In this document: positions 22,626 through 35,704 of the stretch, one piece after another
Layout of the letters: every line of letters starts with the position of its first letter
How positions within the stretch are numbered: the stretch's first letter is position 1
Assembly (NCBI RefSeq): GCF_964355755.1
Contig: NC_092672.1
Span: 19,342,501 to 19,406,500, forward strand
DNA length: 64,000 nucleotides
Source of the DNA: Antedon mediterranea
Taxonomy: Eukaryota > Echinodermata > Crinoidea > Comatulida > Antedonidae
Reading direction: 5' to 3'
The notes under the pieces: generated by a model
The model's input: the letters and a program-made list of their open reading frames with translations, nothing else
Database searches by the model: none
What the model was told of the DNA's origin: nothing
Translations under genes and position numbers: made by a program

Positions 22626-23357
22626 CTGGCTACGGGGCTGGATATATAAGTAGGCTACAAAAGTTGTTATTTGATCATTTTGTTCCAAAATTAACAAGAT
22701 GTTGTTGTCATGATTTATTGTGATACAAATGTTAAAGCACTGCTCACTCTGTCACCCACTTGATAAACTATGCTTTTGGTCTCTTAGTATGGTTTCAGTG
22801 ATTGATGACCACTAATAACGGTTTCCTCCTATGTGTAACATTCAGATAATAATATAATACCGTATATATTTTAAATGTGTACTGTTCTTTACTATTACAG
22901 TATTTTACAGTATTTGCATCTTATGTTTTTATGATTAGTAACAATTGTTTTTACATCATTACAGGAGAATTAATGTACATTTCGTTTACAAATAATTAAA
23001 TATATTGAGTAACTATTCATTAACCTGGAAGTGATATTTTTGGCAGTAAAAATAATGGCAGTATGAATTGTATTTTCACTTTAAATCAACTTTTAGACAA
23101 TTACAAAGCTGTATTTTGTATGGGGACAATTAAATGGTTATGGTAATTTTCAACATTTTAGTGATTTACTAAAATGTATGCTTGGTTACATAATATAGGC
23201 TACAAAATGTTTATTATGTTGCTATATTAAAAATAATAATTCAGTTGTTTGATGGAAAATAAGTTTGTTAAGATCAATTGACCAGAACATATGATAGCTC
23301 AGTCACTTTGCAGGATTAACACAATTCTAACATTTTAATGTTTTAATATTTCAATAG

Positions 23358-23456
23358 AATGGCACATCAGCATTGGCTTGGGCTTCAGTATATGGTAATT
23401 TAAACATATGCCAAATATTGGTGGGTGCTGGAGCTAAAGTGAACCTCCAAAGTAAA
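23358..23456 (+). CDS. Ankyrin-repeat gene, exon 3 (one complete repeat)
   Basis: Acceptor TTTCAATAG|AAT and donor AAA|gtaagt bound exactly 99 bases, 33 codons, phase 0. The product begins NGTSALAWASVYGNLNICQI and ends LVGAGAKVNLQSK, a canonical ankyrin repeat: the turn residues NGTSAL (consensus xGxTAL), A-W-A-S for H-x-A-A, YGN for the NGH turn, and AGAKVN closing the second helix. The usual His of TALH is Ala here. Ankyrin repeats mediate protein-protein binding and have no catalytic role. One repeat per symmetric exon allows exon duplication without breaking the frame. Confidence 0.9.
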
Positions 23457-24649
23457 GTAAGTCATTTTATATTATTTAACATTTCAAACAAGTAAAAGTG
23501 AATGTAATACTAATTCACTGCATATTTTGACAGCTACATTATTGTAAGAAAAGGCAGAGTAGTATCAATAGTAACATGTTTACTATTCCCTGATATGTAT
23601 AACTACAGATATGAAAATGATTACGTCTGTACATTAAAACTATAGTTTAAGAAAATTACACTATTTGTTGTATTTAAACATTTGTTCTACCAAACATACT
23701 GTAGTTGTGCAAGGAATGTTTATATATAGCAATGTATGAATTTAATTATTAAACATTTAAATGTCTCCAAATAATAAGAGGAAAGATATAATTCAATGTT
23801 TCTGTCTTTATTGGATCATCATCAGGGAAACAATACTAATTCAATTAAAGTATGCAAATGAGGAAAGATAAACAAAGTAATTAAATATATGTAATAGTAA
23901 TACCTTGATTTTAGTTTTAGATCTCAAATATTTTATTTATAAAATGTATTTTTTATTTGAGCCCTTTATTTTTTATTTATTTTTTTTTTAATTTATTTTT
24001 TTTTTTTATTCATTTCAAAAAAATACAACCATAACACAAAATCACTTAAATATAAAGTAATAGGTATCAAAATGATATGAACGTTTAAATAAAATAACTT
24101 ACATTGATCAAACAATATTAAAAACTATAAATTATTAATTCCATTTTTTTTAAAAAGTAAATAATTAATTAATTTTGGTAAATGCTGTGTTTTCCACAAT
24201 TATGTAACTAATCTAAACTAAATATAATTGTATTAATCAAATTAGCCAGAGATATACATTTACTAACATATTAATTTTTTTTTGTCTTTACATAGTAATA
24301 ATAAATAATACTCATATACATACACATGCATACACACAAATATATCTGAATCTGTACTCTAACCAAAGAACTATAATATAATTGTATTAATTAAAATCAG
24401 ATAACTACATTTAACAACATAACCATTTTTGTTTCTTTAAAAAAATACATAATATATTTTTAATTATCTGTATTTTAACCAAGGAACTAATAGTATGCCT
24501 ATAATAAATAATTAAAAATATCTAACAAGTGAAAAATAATAATTTCTGGTTTACATTTTAATTCATAATACAACAATAAAGAGCAAGCGTAATAATAATA
24601 ATAATACACAAAAGTAAGTCATTTCTCGAGAAACAGTATCATTAAGTTA

Positions 24650-25660
24650 TTAAATATAATCTTCTATTAATCTCCACTTTTGTCTGAAATAATACAATGT
24701 ACTTCTTTTAGAAGCAATGTTTTTTTCTACGTTATAATTAAATTTTAACCGATTAAAGAAAACCTGGAAGACTGGCTTTTTGTGAGTTAATTTGTAACTA
24801 AATATAATTTTCTTAATCAACAAAATACATAGATTTAATAACATATCAGGATTTTCTGTATTGTAACCAAATAATATGGAGGTTTTATCAAGGTTAATCT
24901 TTGTTTTTGAAATGTTTTCCCACCAAGTCGTGAATTCATCCCATAGTTTGGTTGCAATGTTACATTCAACCAAAAGATGGGTCATAATTTCACTATTTGA
25001 TTCACAATAGGAACACATATTACTCGGTACAATATTCATTTTATGTAGTCTACTATTAGTTGACAAGCAATTCACATTAAGTTTATACTGAAATATTCTG
25101 GTTCTTACCTCCTGAGAACATTTAAATGGTAATACATAAATATTTTCCCATTTATCGCTATCTACACCTAATTCATCCTGCAATTTACTTTGAGATGTTG
25201 GTATTTTAAAGATTTTTTTAATTAAGGCTCTGTATATATTTTTTGTACTCATACTTTCTAATTCTTGTTCTTCATTCTTTACTTCCACTATAAACCCTCT
25301 CTTTTTATAATTTTTTCGTAAAAACCCTAGCTTCATGTTTGCTTTCCACTGTGGGGGTATTGCAGATATCGTCATTCTCCAGTGCATGAAATTACTTGTC
25401 GATAAGCCTCTCTTTATCCACGTATTAAAGGGAATGATATTACCGTTTACTAAACATATCCCAACATCTCTGAGGCTCTTGTAATAAAATGGCTTGCCAT
25501 GTATATGCATGTGCCTATTAAACCATATATATTGGGACCCTTCGTTTACTGTATCAGGATGTATTAATTCGAAATAAGCGTTTAACATATCCTTATAAAA
25601 CAATGGAATGTTTTTCCAACGACGGACACAGTCCGCGCTTACATTACAATAAAAAATGGT
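24650..25660 (-). pseudogene. 3' part of a Tx1/L1-like non-LTR retrotransposon ORF
   Basis: A 317-codon frame starts at an internal Met (25603), but the frame stays open upstream to about 25660 (..CVRRWKNIPLFYKDM..), so the true protein was longer. In the C-terminal half it has the zinc-binding region found downstream of reverse transcriptase in L1/Tx1-type elements: residues C197-x2-C200-x8-H209-x4-C214 (SNMCSYCESNSEIMTHLLVE.., then C), preceded by KWENIYVLPF and followed by LWDEFTTWW. The reverse-transcriptase and endonuclease domains are absent: this is a typical 5'-truncated insertion. An A/T-rich tail lies toward 24000-24020. The frame is intact, which suggests fairly recent insertion. 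It runs antisense to the ankyrin gene within its intron. Confidence 0.85.
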
Positions 25661-25732
25661 GTCGCCTCCTTGCTTATTTTAGGTTTAAGCTTAAACTGGG
25701 AAAATTTTATACACAAATAGTTATTTGTTATA

Positions 25733-26590
25733 GGGCCTGTTTCTGCTGAGCAGAAATAATCGATTATTAATCGATTATTTTTGGGCAGCAAAAACGTCGC
25801 AAAATTAAATAACCTATTAAAAATAACCGATTAAAAACACTCAATCCATTGCATGTTTTAACCGATTATTTCTTGTTTTAACCGATTATTGCGGAGCAGT
25901 TTTGAGCTGCAACACAAAAAGCGATTATTGACCACACTTTGTCCTCTAGAGTATGGCAACCCTCACTCACAGTGCATGCTGTTTATTTGCGCGATCGACG
26001 ACGATCAACAAAACAATGATGTGGACCGAACATTTCATTGTTATTATTTTGTAGGGGAGAATTATACCGAGAGGATTCTGCATTACAAGTACACCGTTAC
26101 ATCCCACCCAGTCCAGGCTAACAGTGTTTTGCATGTCCTTTTTTACGCCTGTTGTTTTCGGTAGAAATTATATCCCAGCTACTAGGCTAGGCTAGGCAGA
26201 GTAGAACCAACAACGAAACGAACTTTCTCGCCGACGTGTCCTTATTAATACATCATTATTCTGTTGTATGTGGTACGGTAGTAGGCCTAGATGTTTATTT
26301 TACAAATAATATAGCTTTACGTAAGAGTTCAATTTTTACTTTTTAATCCTACTGTACTGTATATGTGAGAGTTTTAGGCAGCAATACTGTAGGATGTAAA
26401 CAAACCAACTCTCATCGGCCTTCCATAACTTGAACTGCGTTGTGGGAATTGATGACATGATTGTTAAAAAGCGATTACCAGATAACCGATTAACGGTGGA
26501 GAACATTTTCAGTTACAATGCAATCAATTCTGTGGTTTGTGGTACTTAGGAAAAATCAATTATTTTTATTTTTTCAGCAGAAACCGACCC
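25733..26590. mobile_element. 858-bp DNA element with TTTCTGCTGA ends
   Basis: The left end GGGCCTGTTTCTGCTGAGCA faces the inverted right end ..CAGCAGAAACCGACCC. The flanking dinucleotide is TA on both sides (25731-25732 and 26591-26592), as for Tc1/mariner-like elements. Its interior has several AATCGATTATT motifs. The 91-codon frame at 25889-26164 shows no transposase motif. It begins about 70 bp beyond the truncated end of the LINE frame. Confidence 0.7.
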
Positions 26591-27280
26591 TAAAAAATTT
26601 ACAATTTGTTGCTGATGCACTATATTACAAACAAAATTTACCACTCAGTTTCAAATTCAGACCTCTCCTGATAATCACGGGAGTTTCTTGATATTTCATT
26701 TCATCTGCTTTTCCGTAAAAAAAAAAAGATTTCTGATTTTTTGGATAATTCAAAAAATGTCATGAGAATGTATATTTCTACTACTAATATGAGAATAGAT
26801 ATAGATAAAGATAATAAAAAACAAGAATATTGACTTGTAAGATATTTGAGTAAACTACTTTGCTTAATAGGGGACAATACAGTCATTCAGCGTTCGGGTA
26901 ACAAACTCGCATGATGAATATACATGTGGTAAATTCTTACCAGAGGGGTACATGTACATCAAATGGAATTTCACAACATTCGTTCGGTGTTTGGGCAACA
27001 AACTCGCATGATGAATATACACGTGGTATACTAGAGTGCGTGAAATTGTAATTATTTCTACTTATTTGTCTATATTATACGAAAATAACGTTTAAATCCT
27101 GTTTAAAAAAAATTGTTTTCATTCAGTTTGCCGACGACATTTTTTTTTTGCTTTGATATGAAATATGAATCAATATTTTTACGATTGACGATTTAGTGAT
27201 GCTTATCAGCATGTTAACGCAGGTTTCAATCGTGACTTGATTCTTGTTAACGCAAATTGGCGCGAAGTAGCAAGATTATA

Positions 27281-27338
27281 GTAATAATAATAATAATAAT
27301 AACAATAACACCACTAATAATAATAATAATAATAATAC
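27281..27338. repeat. (TAA)n microsatellite
   Basis: Two runs of TAA/AAT units separated by CAATAACACCAC. Confidence 0.95.
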
Positions 27339-27364
27339 AAGTTCATGGGGCAGACATTTTTTTT

Positions 27365-30300
27365 TTGTATCAAGTTGGTGGCAAATGCTATCATACATTT
27401 TTGGAAAGCTTAATATTTGTACTTTTTAAAAATCCATGATAGCAATGCCAATTGTACAGCTTAATAGTCATTTTATGATTATATAACACGCCTACAGAAA
27501 ATATGCAACACAAAATTGTGTCATTAGTAATTTGTAATCGTTGACAATTTTGGAGTAGGGGATAACATTTTTAGTCGCGTGGAAGCGACTCTATAGTTCA
27601 CTATGTCGGTCGGTCGGTCTGTCTGTCTGTCTGTCGGTCGGTCTGTCTGTCGGTCTGTCTGTCTGTCTGTCGGTCCGGTATCACTATGCGTTTTATTGCT
27701 TTATGACCTTATCTTGATATCAGTTTAATCTAGCTAAGTCAATTTTTCACAGAATATTCCTTATGGCCAGGAATCGATGTGGTTATGTTTTCACGGTGCG
27801 CAATAAAAAATTACGCGGTCTACGCACGATTTAACGAAATCACGTTTGTAATCATATCTTAACAACCATGAATCACAATTAAATAAAATTTGGTACTCAT
27901 AAATTTCAGGGCATAAATCATCATATGGCAATACAATTACGTGCGTAGCGCATGTAACGCATGCGTACGCGCGCTTAAAATTTTCAAAATTTATTTTCGA
28001 TGAAATAAGAGTACGTTTCAGGCAATTTTAAGCGTTTACAAAATTGCCATGAGTGCGCAGATTTTTGCGCGCGCACTGCGCGTTAAATGTTATTGCGCAC
28101 TCTTTTTGCCCGATTTCTGTTTTCTTGACTTTTCAACTCGAAATTACGTTATACGAGCACGTCAAAAGTGACAGGCTACGCACGTGTAAATTAAAAAAAT
28201 ATAAATGTTTTTAAACATTTCAACATTTTTAAACATGTTCAGTAATTTCGGTCAGTATAGTTCACTATGTCGGTCGGTCCGTCTGTCTGTCGGTCTGTCT
28301 GTCTGTCGGTCTGTTTGTCTGTCGGTCCGGTATCACTATGCATTGTAGCACGCGACTTAATGGCTGTTGGCCTTGTTCCAATTAACTTAAGATTTAGTAA
28401 ACAGATTTGCGTTTTCTTGGTATTAATATGTAGGGTATAGATTGCTTAAATGTAATAATGGTTTAACTATAAAATTTTTCTTAAATTGAGATGTTTGTCT
28501 TATTTGACTATTGAGGTATAACTGTATTACTTGAATTGATCAGGTATCCCAAAATATGTCTATAAATATGAATTTAAAATAATAATTGGAGCTTATCTAC
28601 AAATTCCCATAGAAAAACAATTCTTACAAATTTAGCAATTCATTTATTTTTTTTTATTTTTTTAATACCAATATTAAACATGGTAAATTTATTTCATCTA
28701 GAAGAGATCAATGAAAAATTAAAATAGAGATCTAAAACAACAGATGATCATACAGTAGCTGTTAATTTTAAATTGTATGCTTTTGGCATATTTAACTCTC
28801 TACTGATTGGAGTAGTAAAGATTGTCTGATTTAATGTTGTAATTATAGATACAAAATCTTCACTCATCTAAAACCTTATTCATTATTTTAATGATTTACA
28901 TTAATACATACAAATACAATACATTAGTTTATATTTTTTAATAAAAAGGTTTGCCAAATATAATTGTGGCACATTTCAACAAATTACAGCATATAATAAT
29001 TACTGTAGATAAAACCAAATTACATTTCCTCAAAAGAGCATTATCGTTCTACTTAAAAGCTTTGGTCTTTGCTCTATCGTACCCCATCGCTTGTAGTATT
29101 ATATCCCGCTACCCGGCCTGTGTTAAATATAAAGGCATCCATGTCTAATTCATATTATATTTACCTGTTTCAAATGAAAAAATGGATAGCTACAGTAGAT
29201 TGTTTTAAATTTAAAGAAACTAGAGGATGAGCTTGCTTCGCTCGCTCCCCCTCTAGGAAGTGTAGACGATGGTTCTCGGAATGATAATGTTCTCCTTATA
29301 CGTTTTCTGTCGGTTACCATTATTGAAAATGCTTGACATTCGTAAAACTATACTACTTTGTTTCACAGTGTTTTAGATGATTAATAACATTTTAAAGTAC
29401 AGTTTTTATTGTTTGGTAGGGCCCTTTGGGGAGGCGGAGGTCATTTGAGGGAGGTGCTTATTCGAGGGATATATGTTAAATTTTGTAGTTTTAATAATAT
29501 GGTAACATTTATAATAAAATGAAATCCTCTAATATATATGAAAAGTGCTAAAAAAGAATAACAAATGCTTGGTAAATTGTAGATAACAGTGCGGTGAATT
29601 CTACTACAAATAGTATAATTGTGTTGTTATAAATATGTGGATGGACGTTTATTAGATAGTTGGGTTGGAGGGGGGTTGGGTTTATTATTCAAAGTGATGT
29701 TTTATTGGAGAGGCGTTTATTCAAATGAATACCATCCTAATAATTATTAATACATTATTTAATTTAATCATCTTTTGAAACTAACTGCCGTGACAGAGTG
29801 GGCCCAAGAAAGAAGACATTACGGCTTGCAACATGGGCAGACATCTCGGTCCTAACGGGACACAGGAAGATAGCCTACAGTTATTCCTGCAAGCTTACTC
29901 AATAAAACTCAGCTATCGGGATTTCACTCGAAAAATGTCTTATCATCAAATCTCCCTATGTAATTTTATAATACTATTCCCCACAATATATTCTGATTCT
30001 TTATGGCGTATATTTAATTTGATCTTTATTAATTTGCAGTATAATTCCTATTATTTAACTACTGTACCTTCACACACGCGCGCGGTATGTTTTAAAATAA
30101 ACAAAAAACTGAAATGGCTATGACTAATGGCCAACCACTCCTACTATCTGATTTTTTTTTTCGTCTTCCAAAGGGACACTGTATTGATTGATGGAAAGTG
30201 CCTGTTTCCAGTCACCTTTAGGGTCAAATCTATTATTTTAACTGCTCCCTTGTGTTTAAAAGAGAGAAAATATTTGAAACTAAGGTTGTTGCAAGGTGAA

Positions 30301-30772
30301 CTTATCTTAAACCCGGAAATTACTTTGACCGGGAAGAATTGAAATTGAGAGGAAAATCTAATGTTGAAATCATAAATGTTGTTAAAAAACTCTTTATAAT
30401 ATCTTCCTAAGATATAAACATGGATCAATAGCGTCGCCGTGAACACTAATGTTATCAAATCTACGTTTCGCGGTACATCTCGGATAGATAAGGTAGGTAT
30501 CCAAGGCGGAGATTTGTACCGAAGTTTTTGCATTGTGCTCGCATATGTCAGAATTAACCATAATTTATATATAGATGCAGAGAATAATTTGCAAGCATAT
30601 TAATTATATTGAACATAATGAACAACTACAGTACCTAAAAGGTAGTCTTCTTTATTGTACCTTTTTAATATCCTAGATGTGAGTAAAGGTACTTTAGAAG
30701 AATCCTCTCTCACTTCTCATCTGTTGTGCTGGCATACATATCTTATTTGTTTTATTCTTTGACTTCATTTAC
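27365..30772. repeat. Older, interrupted copy of part of the duplicated ankyrin unit (U0)
   Basis: Three colinear blocks match the U1/U2 units: 27365-27530 with 38085-38245, 28905-29222 with 38650-38964, and 30575-30772 with 38964-39159. Between the last two blocks U0 holds an extra 1.35 kb (29223-30574) absent from both later copies. The stretch that would contain the decayed ankyrin exon is replaced by the element at 27574-28356 and unmatched sequence. The frames at 29833-30533 fall in the extra 1.35 kb and have no recognised motif. Confidence 0.75.
27574..28356. mobile_element. 783-bp element with (TCGG/TCTG)n tracts near both ends
   Basis: Short inverted ends GTCGCGTG and CACGCGAC are flanked by TTA at 27571-27573 and 28357-28359. 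Near each end is CTATAGTTCACTATGTCGG or TATAGTTCACTATGTCGG followed by a tetranucleotide tract, here in the same orientation, then GGTCCGGTATCACTATGC. The middle alternates GCGC-rich and A-rich sequence. A related start (CTCACTATGTCGGTCGGT) is at 44218. Harbinger-like by TSD only. Confidence 0.55.
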
Positions 30773-30967
30773 CGTATATTTTCGTTTACTCAAGGAAATA
30801 GTAGGAGGAATGGGGAGGGTTGTTTAATCCAAATTATGTACTATGGGGGCGTTTATTTGTGGGGGATTATTCAAAAGAGCGAAGTTTTTTTTCTGTTTTT
30901 TTTGTCCACTTGCCTTATTTTAGGTCTTGAAATTTAAAATGAATATTTGATTAAAAGAATTTATAAG

Positions 30968-31095
30968 AAAATGATGAAAATGAGAGCCTCTGTTTGTGCT
31001 GTACACTTTTATGTATTAAACAGTATAGTTGTAAAACAAAATGAGAGCCTCTGTTTAGGCTGTACACTTTTATGTATTTAACAGTATAGTTGTAA
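30968..31095. repeat. About 61-bp direct duplication
   Basis: AAATGAGAGCCTCTGTTT and ACAGTATAGTTGTAAAA bracket two nearly identical successive units. Confidence 0.9.
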
Positions 31096-31099
31096 AAGT

Positions 31100-32426
31100 A
31101 AATGTTAATGATAATGGTTTATTACATTCTATAGACTTAAATTATGCATGGCTACGTATGGCTGTGTATTAATTATAAAAACAGTTTAATTTTATATTAA
31201 TACCAAACCTGTTGGATAATCATTTTACTAATATAAAAAAAAAGTGTATTGTTTAATAATATTTTGCTTTTATAAATAATCATAGTTTTACTAAATAAAA
31301 TACCAAAAATTAATGAATATATTATTTGAACTTTTTCATAAGTACGTTTTTTTTAAATCAATTTTTATCGTCAGTTTACTGCCATCGACATATTTTATTT
31401 AATTGTATTTTTAAAAATGTATATGAATGTAAATGTGGTTACTTCTTAACATCAAAATAATCTTAGTCTTATGTATATACTGTTCAAAAGATATGTATTT
31501 TTTTAACAATGTACCTTATAAATAAGAGAATTATATAAATGTGCATATATACATATATTATTTATATTTATAGAACTATAATAAAAGTGGGACGAACCCA
31601 CACAAGACAAAAAAAAATGAATATATTATTTAAAATATTTATTATTCTAATACAACAACAGAAATTAGTTTTGCTTATTATTAGTCTGTGAATCTTTTTA
31701 GTTTCTTTGTAATAATAGTTAATTCTTGTTTATATTGTTTTAAAAGTATTTGTACTAGAAACATATTAGTTTAATAGTATTTTTAATGATTTAATTAACA
31801 CAGTAGGCTGTAATTTTTTATAGTTGTATGCCTAATTACCATCTAGGTCGTCCCCACAGATGGTTCTCGAATACACAGTAATTTCAGCGTAAAAAACTGG
31901 CGATTTCAAATGTACCTACCGTAGGACTATAATACATTGCCGTTTACAGAAACGAATAAATAGACACGATGATTTATGTAGTCAACTAAAATTAGCACCC
32001 TGAGAATGCTCGATTTACCGAATTGTGCCCTTATGCAAATTAATTATTATACTAAAATATAAGAAATTAAGACTATTTGTACACATTTTGTACATCATTG
32101 GTTTTTTTATACCATTAGAATTATAAAGTGTTTAAAATTTATTAATTGATAACATATAAGGTTATTGGCCTCACATAAACTACACACACAGTGAGCAAAT
32201 CTAACATGTTGAAGCAATGCAAAAAAGCTTCGCTTTTAACCTCTTCTTTTTAACAACTGTAACTCAAGCATTAATATTCTGACTGGTATATCCAAATATG
32301 GTAGTGATGATTACTACCGAGCAGTATTACCAAATCAACAAACCGAGTTAAAAACCCGTTTTTCTGCCGATAACAGGCCATGCTCTAACATATTTGGCGT
32401 AGCACCCAAGTCTATCGAAGTGTAAT
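31100..32426. other. AT-rich intronic sequence, nothing recognised
   Basis: Around 32010-32035 a short inverted match to 3925-3950 (TAAGGGCAAAATTCGGTAAA) suggests a small shared repeat. Otherwise no gene or element found. Confidence 0.45.
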
Positions 32427-32725
32427 GTTGAAGAAGTCTTCAAGGAACTTGAATTTGGTACGATGATCTGCCAAGACACGAACATCTTCATTCCGAGCTT
32501 CAGTGATGGAAGCGACTGTGTAAAATTAGCGGATCCAGATGTGTTCCCGAATGTGCGTGCACTTCTTCTAATCGCGTAGGCCCTATGCCCGTAACGTCTG
32601 CTGAAGCTGAGCGGAGTTTTTCGACTTTATGGAGAACGAAAACCTGTTTGCAAAATCACATGTCTTATGAGCAGCTTTCGGGATTGTGCCTCATTAACAT
32701 ACACTTTAACATGAACATTAATTAA
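32427..32725 (+). pseudogene. hAT transposase C-terminal relic
   Basis: From 32427 the frame reads VEEVFKELEF.. to DPDVFPNVRALLLIA, then meets a TAG and shifts frame; it resumes as PVTSAEAERSFSTLWRTKTC and SYEQLSGLCLINIHFNMNIN before a TAA at 32723. The PVTSAEAERSFS.L..KT..L..M...L..L.L..IH pattern is the dimerisation domain at the C-terminus of hAT transposases. Stop plus frameshift show it is dead. No N-terminal zinc finger or catalytic part was found nearby, nor hAT-type 8-bp target duplications. Confidence 0.85.
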
Positions 32726-33329
32726 TAATACAGAGAATGTCATTCGCGAATTCTGTCTCCAAGCCAAGAAGAATGTTCCAAACTTATGTTTAAAGATGCA
32801 TCACGCGATGTCTAGAGCGCTGTTATAGTAACTAACGTAAAATGTATGATAATAATTTAGAAGTTAGTTATTACAATTATGTATAAGTATCACCTATACT
32901 ATACATTCGAACAAAATAGGTATATTTTTAAACAAAATATTGTATATGTTCTGGGTATGATAAGCGTCTCACATACACACGGAGCCAAGATAGCTTCTTG
33001 GACTTGCACAGTGTATGAACTCTATAACCTTACGGTTCTCAATAATATCACTCCATGCTATCATTCTAATATCTTTTTTCAAACTTTTGCATCTCTACGT
33101 TCATTTCATGCAACTTTTGTATTGGTGAAAAGGAAGGAATTCAAATAATTCCTCCTGAGTTTACAGCCTCTCTACACAAATCAACAAACAAGCAAGAAAA
33201 AAAGTGTTTGTCTGTGGCAGCCTGGAATATAAAAATGTTGTTTTTTGTTTTCTTTGTTTCAGTTTATTAGTGTTAACATTGTCATATTTGTTTGTGCGTA
33301 AACCGATTCAAATGATCTAGATTGCCCTA

Positions 33330-33485
33330 GACCGCCAAAGCTTCCAGGGGGCGAAGCCCCCTGGACCCCAACCGGGGGCCCTTGGCGGCCCCCTGGCCCC
33401 CAGCCCATGGTTGCTCGCTTCGCTCGCAAAATACTCACATATTGGTTGACCCCCCCCCTTTAATTCTTTGCTGGCTGCGCCCCTG
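33330..33485. repeat. GC-rich dispersed repeat, copy 2
   Basis: Same order of landmarks as 7069-7215: CCGCCAAAGCTTCCAGGGGG, CTTGGCGGCCCCCTGGCCCC, GCTCGCTTCGCTCGCAAAAT, ending GGCTGCGCCCCTG. GC content is far above the surroundings. Confidence 0.7.
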
Positions 33486-34861
33486 ATTATGTGGATATTT
33501 TATTGTTGATACAAAAAATCGGAGGAAATTGCATTTCTGCGGGAAAGTAAGAGATGACATGAAATATCTTCTGCAGTCATTAGAAGAGTTGGGAGGACTG
33601 AAGTATACATATTACTAATAATCATAATGCAAGGATTATTTTGTTTTCCGTGCAATAATCACTACATTTAATCACTACATTTAGGCCTACTGTAACATAG
33701 CACTATTATTAGAGTGCTATAAAACCATATAACGATTAGCAAACATAGAACTGATTTGTTTTACAATTTTCTATGTCATACAAATACAAAACAAAGAGCA
33801 AATTTTATTCACACACAAAAATAAGTACATTTGCTCTGTAAATTGGACATTTTTGGCCAAACACGTTTTTTATTTAAAGACTTGTAATAATTAGGTGGCA
33901 CTCAATATTTCATCGTTCACACCAGCAGTTGATTGAATGTAATTTTTAAATATTATCTACTCAACAATATGTTCCATTTGTATAATGTACAGTAAGCATT
34001 AATAAACTTTTACATTATTTTTTCTTTGCGCATCTAAATACCCTATAAAGTTTTAATACACATGTGGTTGATAACCACAATAAATAAAATATAGATAAAT
34101 TGCCAGACATGATATACTCTACACATTCTCCCGATTCTAAATTGGTACACATACAGGGCCCACAGGGTCTTTCTGTTTCACTACATGAAACTGGTACTGC
34201 TATTTCTACAAAGCAATCTCACTATTTTAATAAATTCCGAAACTTATTAAAAAGGTGAGATTCTATGGTGCTTTCTGTCTGCAAATAACTTTCTCAATTC
34301 CCATAATTCAGACAACAATGAATAAAAATAAACATAAAGAAATATGTTTTAAAGACAGTTTTAATTATTGTTCTTTCTTCATTAAATGATATTTTTTAAA
34401 TTGATATTCTATTTAATAATTTTAGAAATAAAGATTTATTATCAATTATTTTTGTTTAAAAATCAGTAGTAAACATTTTGTGTAACATAAATATAGTTTG
34501 AATTACTATAGACAATAGTACTATGCATATTCTGAGTGGCATTACTCCCTAAGGTTGGAGTGACCCACTCATACCCCAAACATTTCAGTGAACAAAAAAT
34601 ATATAATTTTCCATGAGCCTTCATCGTACAACAGCCGCCGACAAACGTACTCACTAATCAAACAATTCCTCATCTATACACACCCCGTTCGGCAAAAATA
34701 TTTGAACATTATTGATATATCTGATAGTACTATACTCGGCCTCTACGTTGAAAGCTGCATACATATCTCATAGACTCTCTGTGTACATACCCAGTTTGAG
34801 TTTACAAATTACCATTTAGACTCTATTCCCAGACTTGCTTTGAGGTATCCACATGCCCAGT

Positions 34862-34900
34862 CCATGGAGGTAAAAAATAATTTTTTTTTTACCTCCATTC
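34862..34900. repeat. Short hairpin in U1
   Basis: GGAGGTAAAAAA and TTTTTTACCTCC form a perfect 12-bp stem. The same hairpin is at 56721-56756 in U3, with a different loop length. It could be a simple inverted repeat; no RNA function is shown. Confidence 0.6.
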
Positions 34901-35704
34901 CCTCTCCATGTTTCCAAATACACATTTTTAAGCCTTAGAAAACGTTAAACATTTTTTTCCGCCTTAGTAGACTTACTGTAGCTTCCCCATGGTAAATGTT
35001 TCCCAATACTTTCGTCCTTTTGAATATAACTGCCTAAAGGTGTGGCGCGAAAATTATTGTTTACTTTTTGAAAATTAACTTTTGCATTTATTTTATTTAC
35101 TGAAGTATAAATAATGATGATGGGATAAGCATATAATTATGGAACAAACTGCACTTTATTTGTTTATTGGTATACTCCTGGTGAACATGGTCTACTAGGA
35201 AAGTTTTAGCCTCAGTGAATATTATTCACATCCTATACACAATGTATATCATTCCACTGTTTGTCTTCAGTGTTCATCAAAATAATATATTAATATTTAT
35301 TAGCTTGTTATAAAATCATTAGTTGTAGGATTTATATAGATACTTTTTAGTTCAATCTGTTTTAAATGTCGGTATATATACATGTGAATAAATAATGTTT
35401 ATTTCTTTGTTATAATTACTGTATAATGATTTATTTCAAGTGATTTTTTTTTATATCTTTGAATTAAAAAGAATAACAATTTTTATGAATTTGTTTTAAT
35501 GTAAATTTTATTAATTTTGTGTAAGTCAATTCAATAAGTATATAATATAACAGAAATAATAAAGATCTTAAAATCTATTAAACTGTATAAATGTTAAGTT
35601 TGCATTTCTTATGTACTGTATTGATTTTCAGATTCAATATTTTTCACATTGATATTTTTTACATTGATATGATTTGTTAGGTTCTTGGTATTCTGGCATC
35701 AGCC

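Noticed and set aside
22499-22723. 74-codon Gly-rich frame
   Set aside because: Low-complexity G tract; no start support.
30127-30533. 71- and 129-codon frames on opposite strands
   Set aside because: They overlap each other within a 1.35-kb stretch inserted in U0; no recognised domain.
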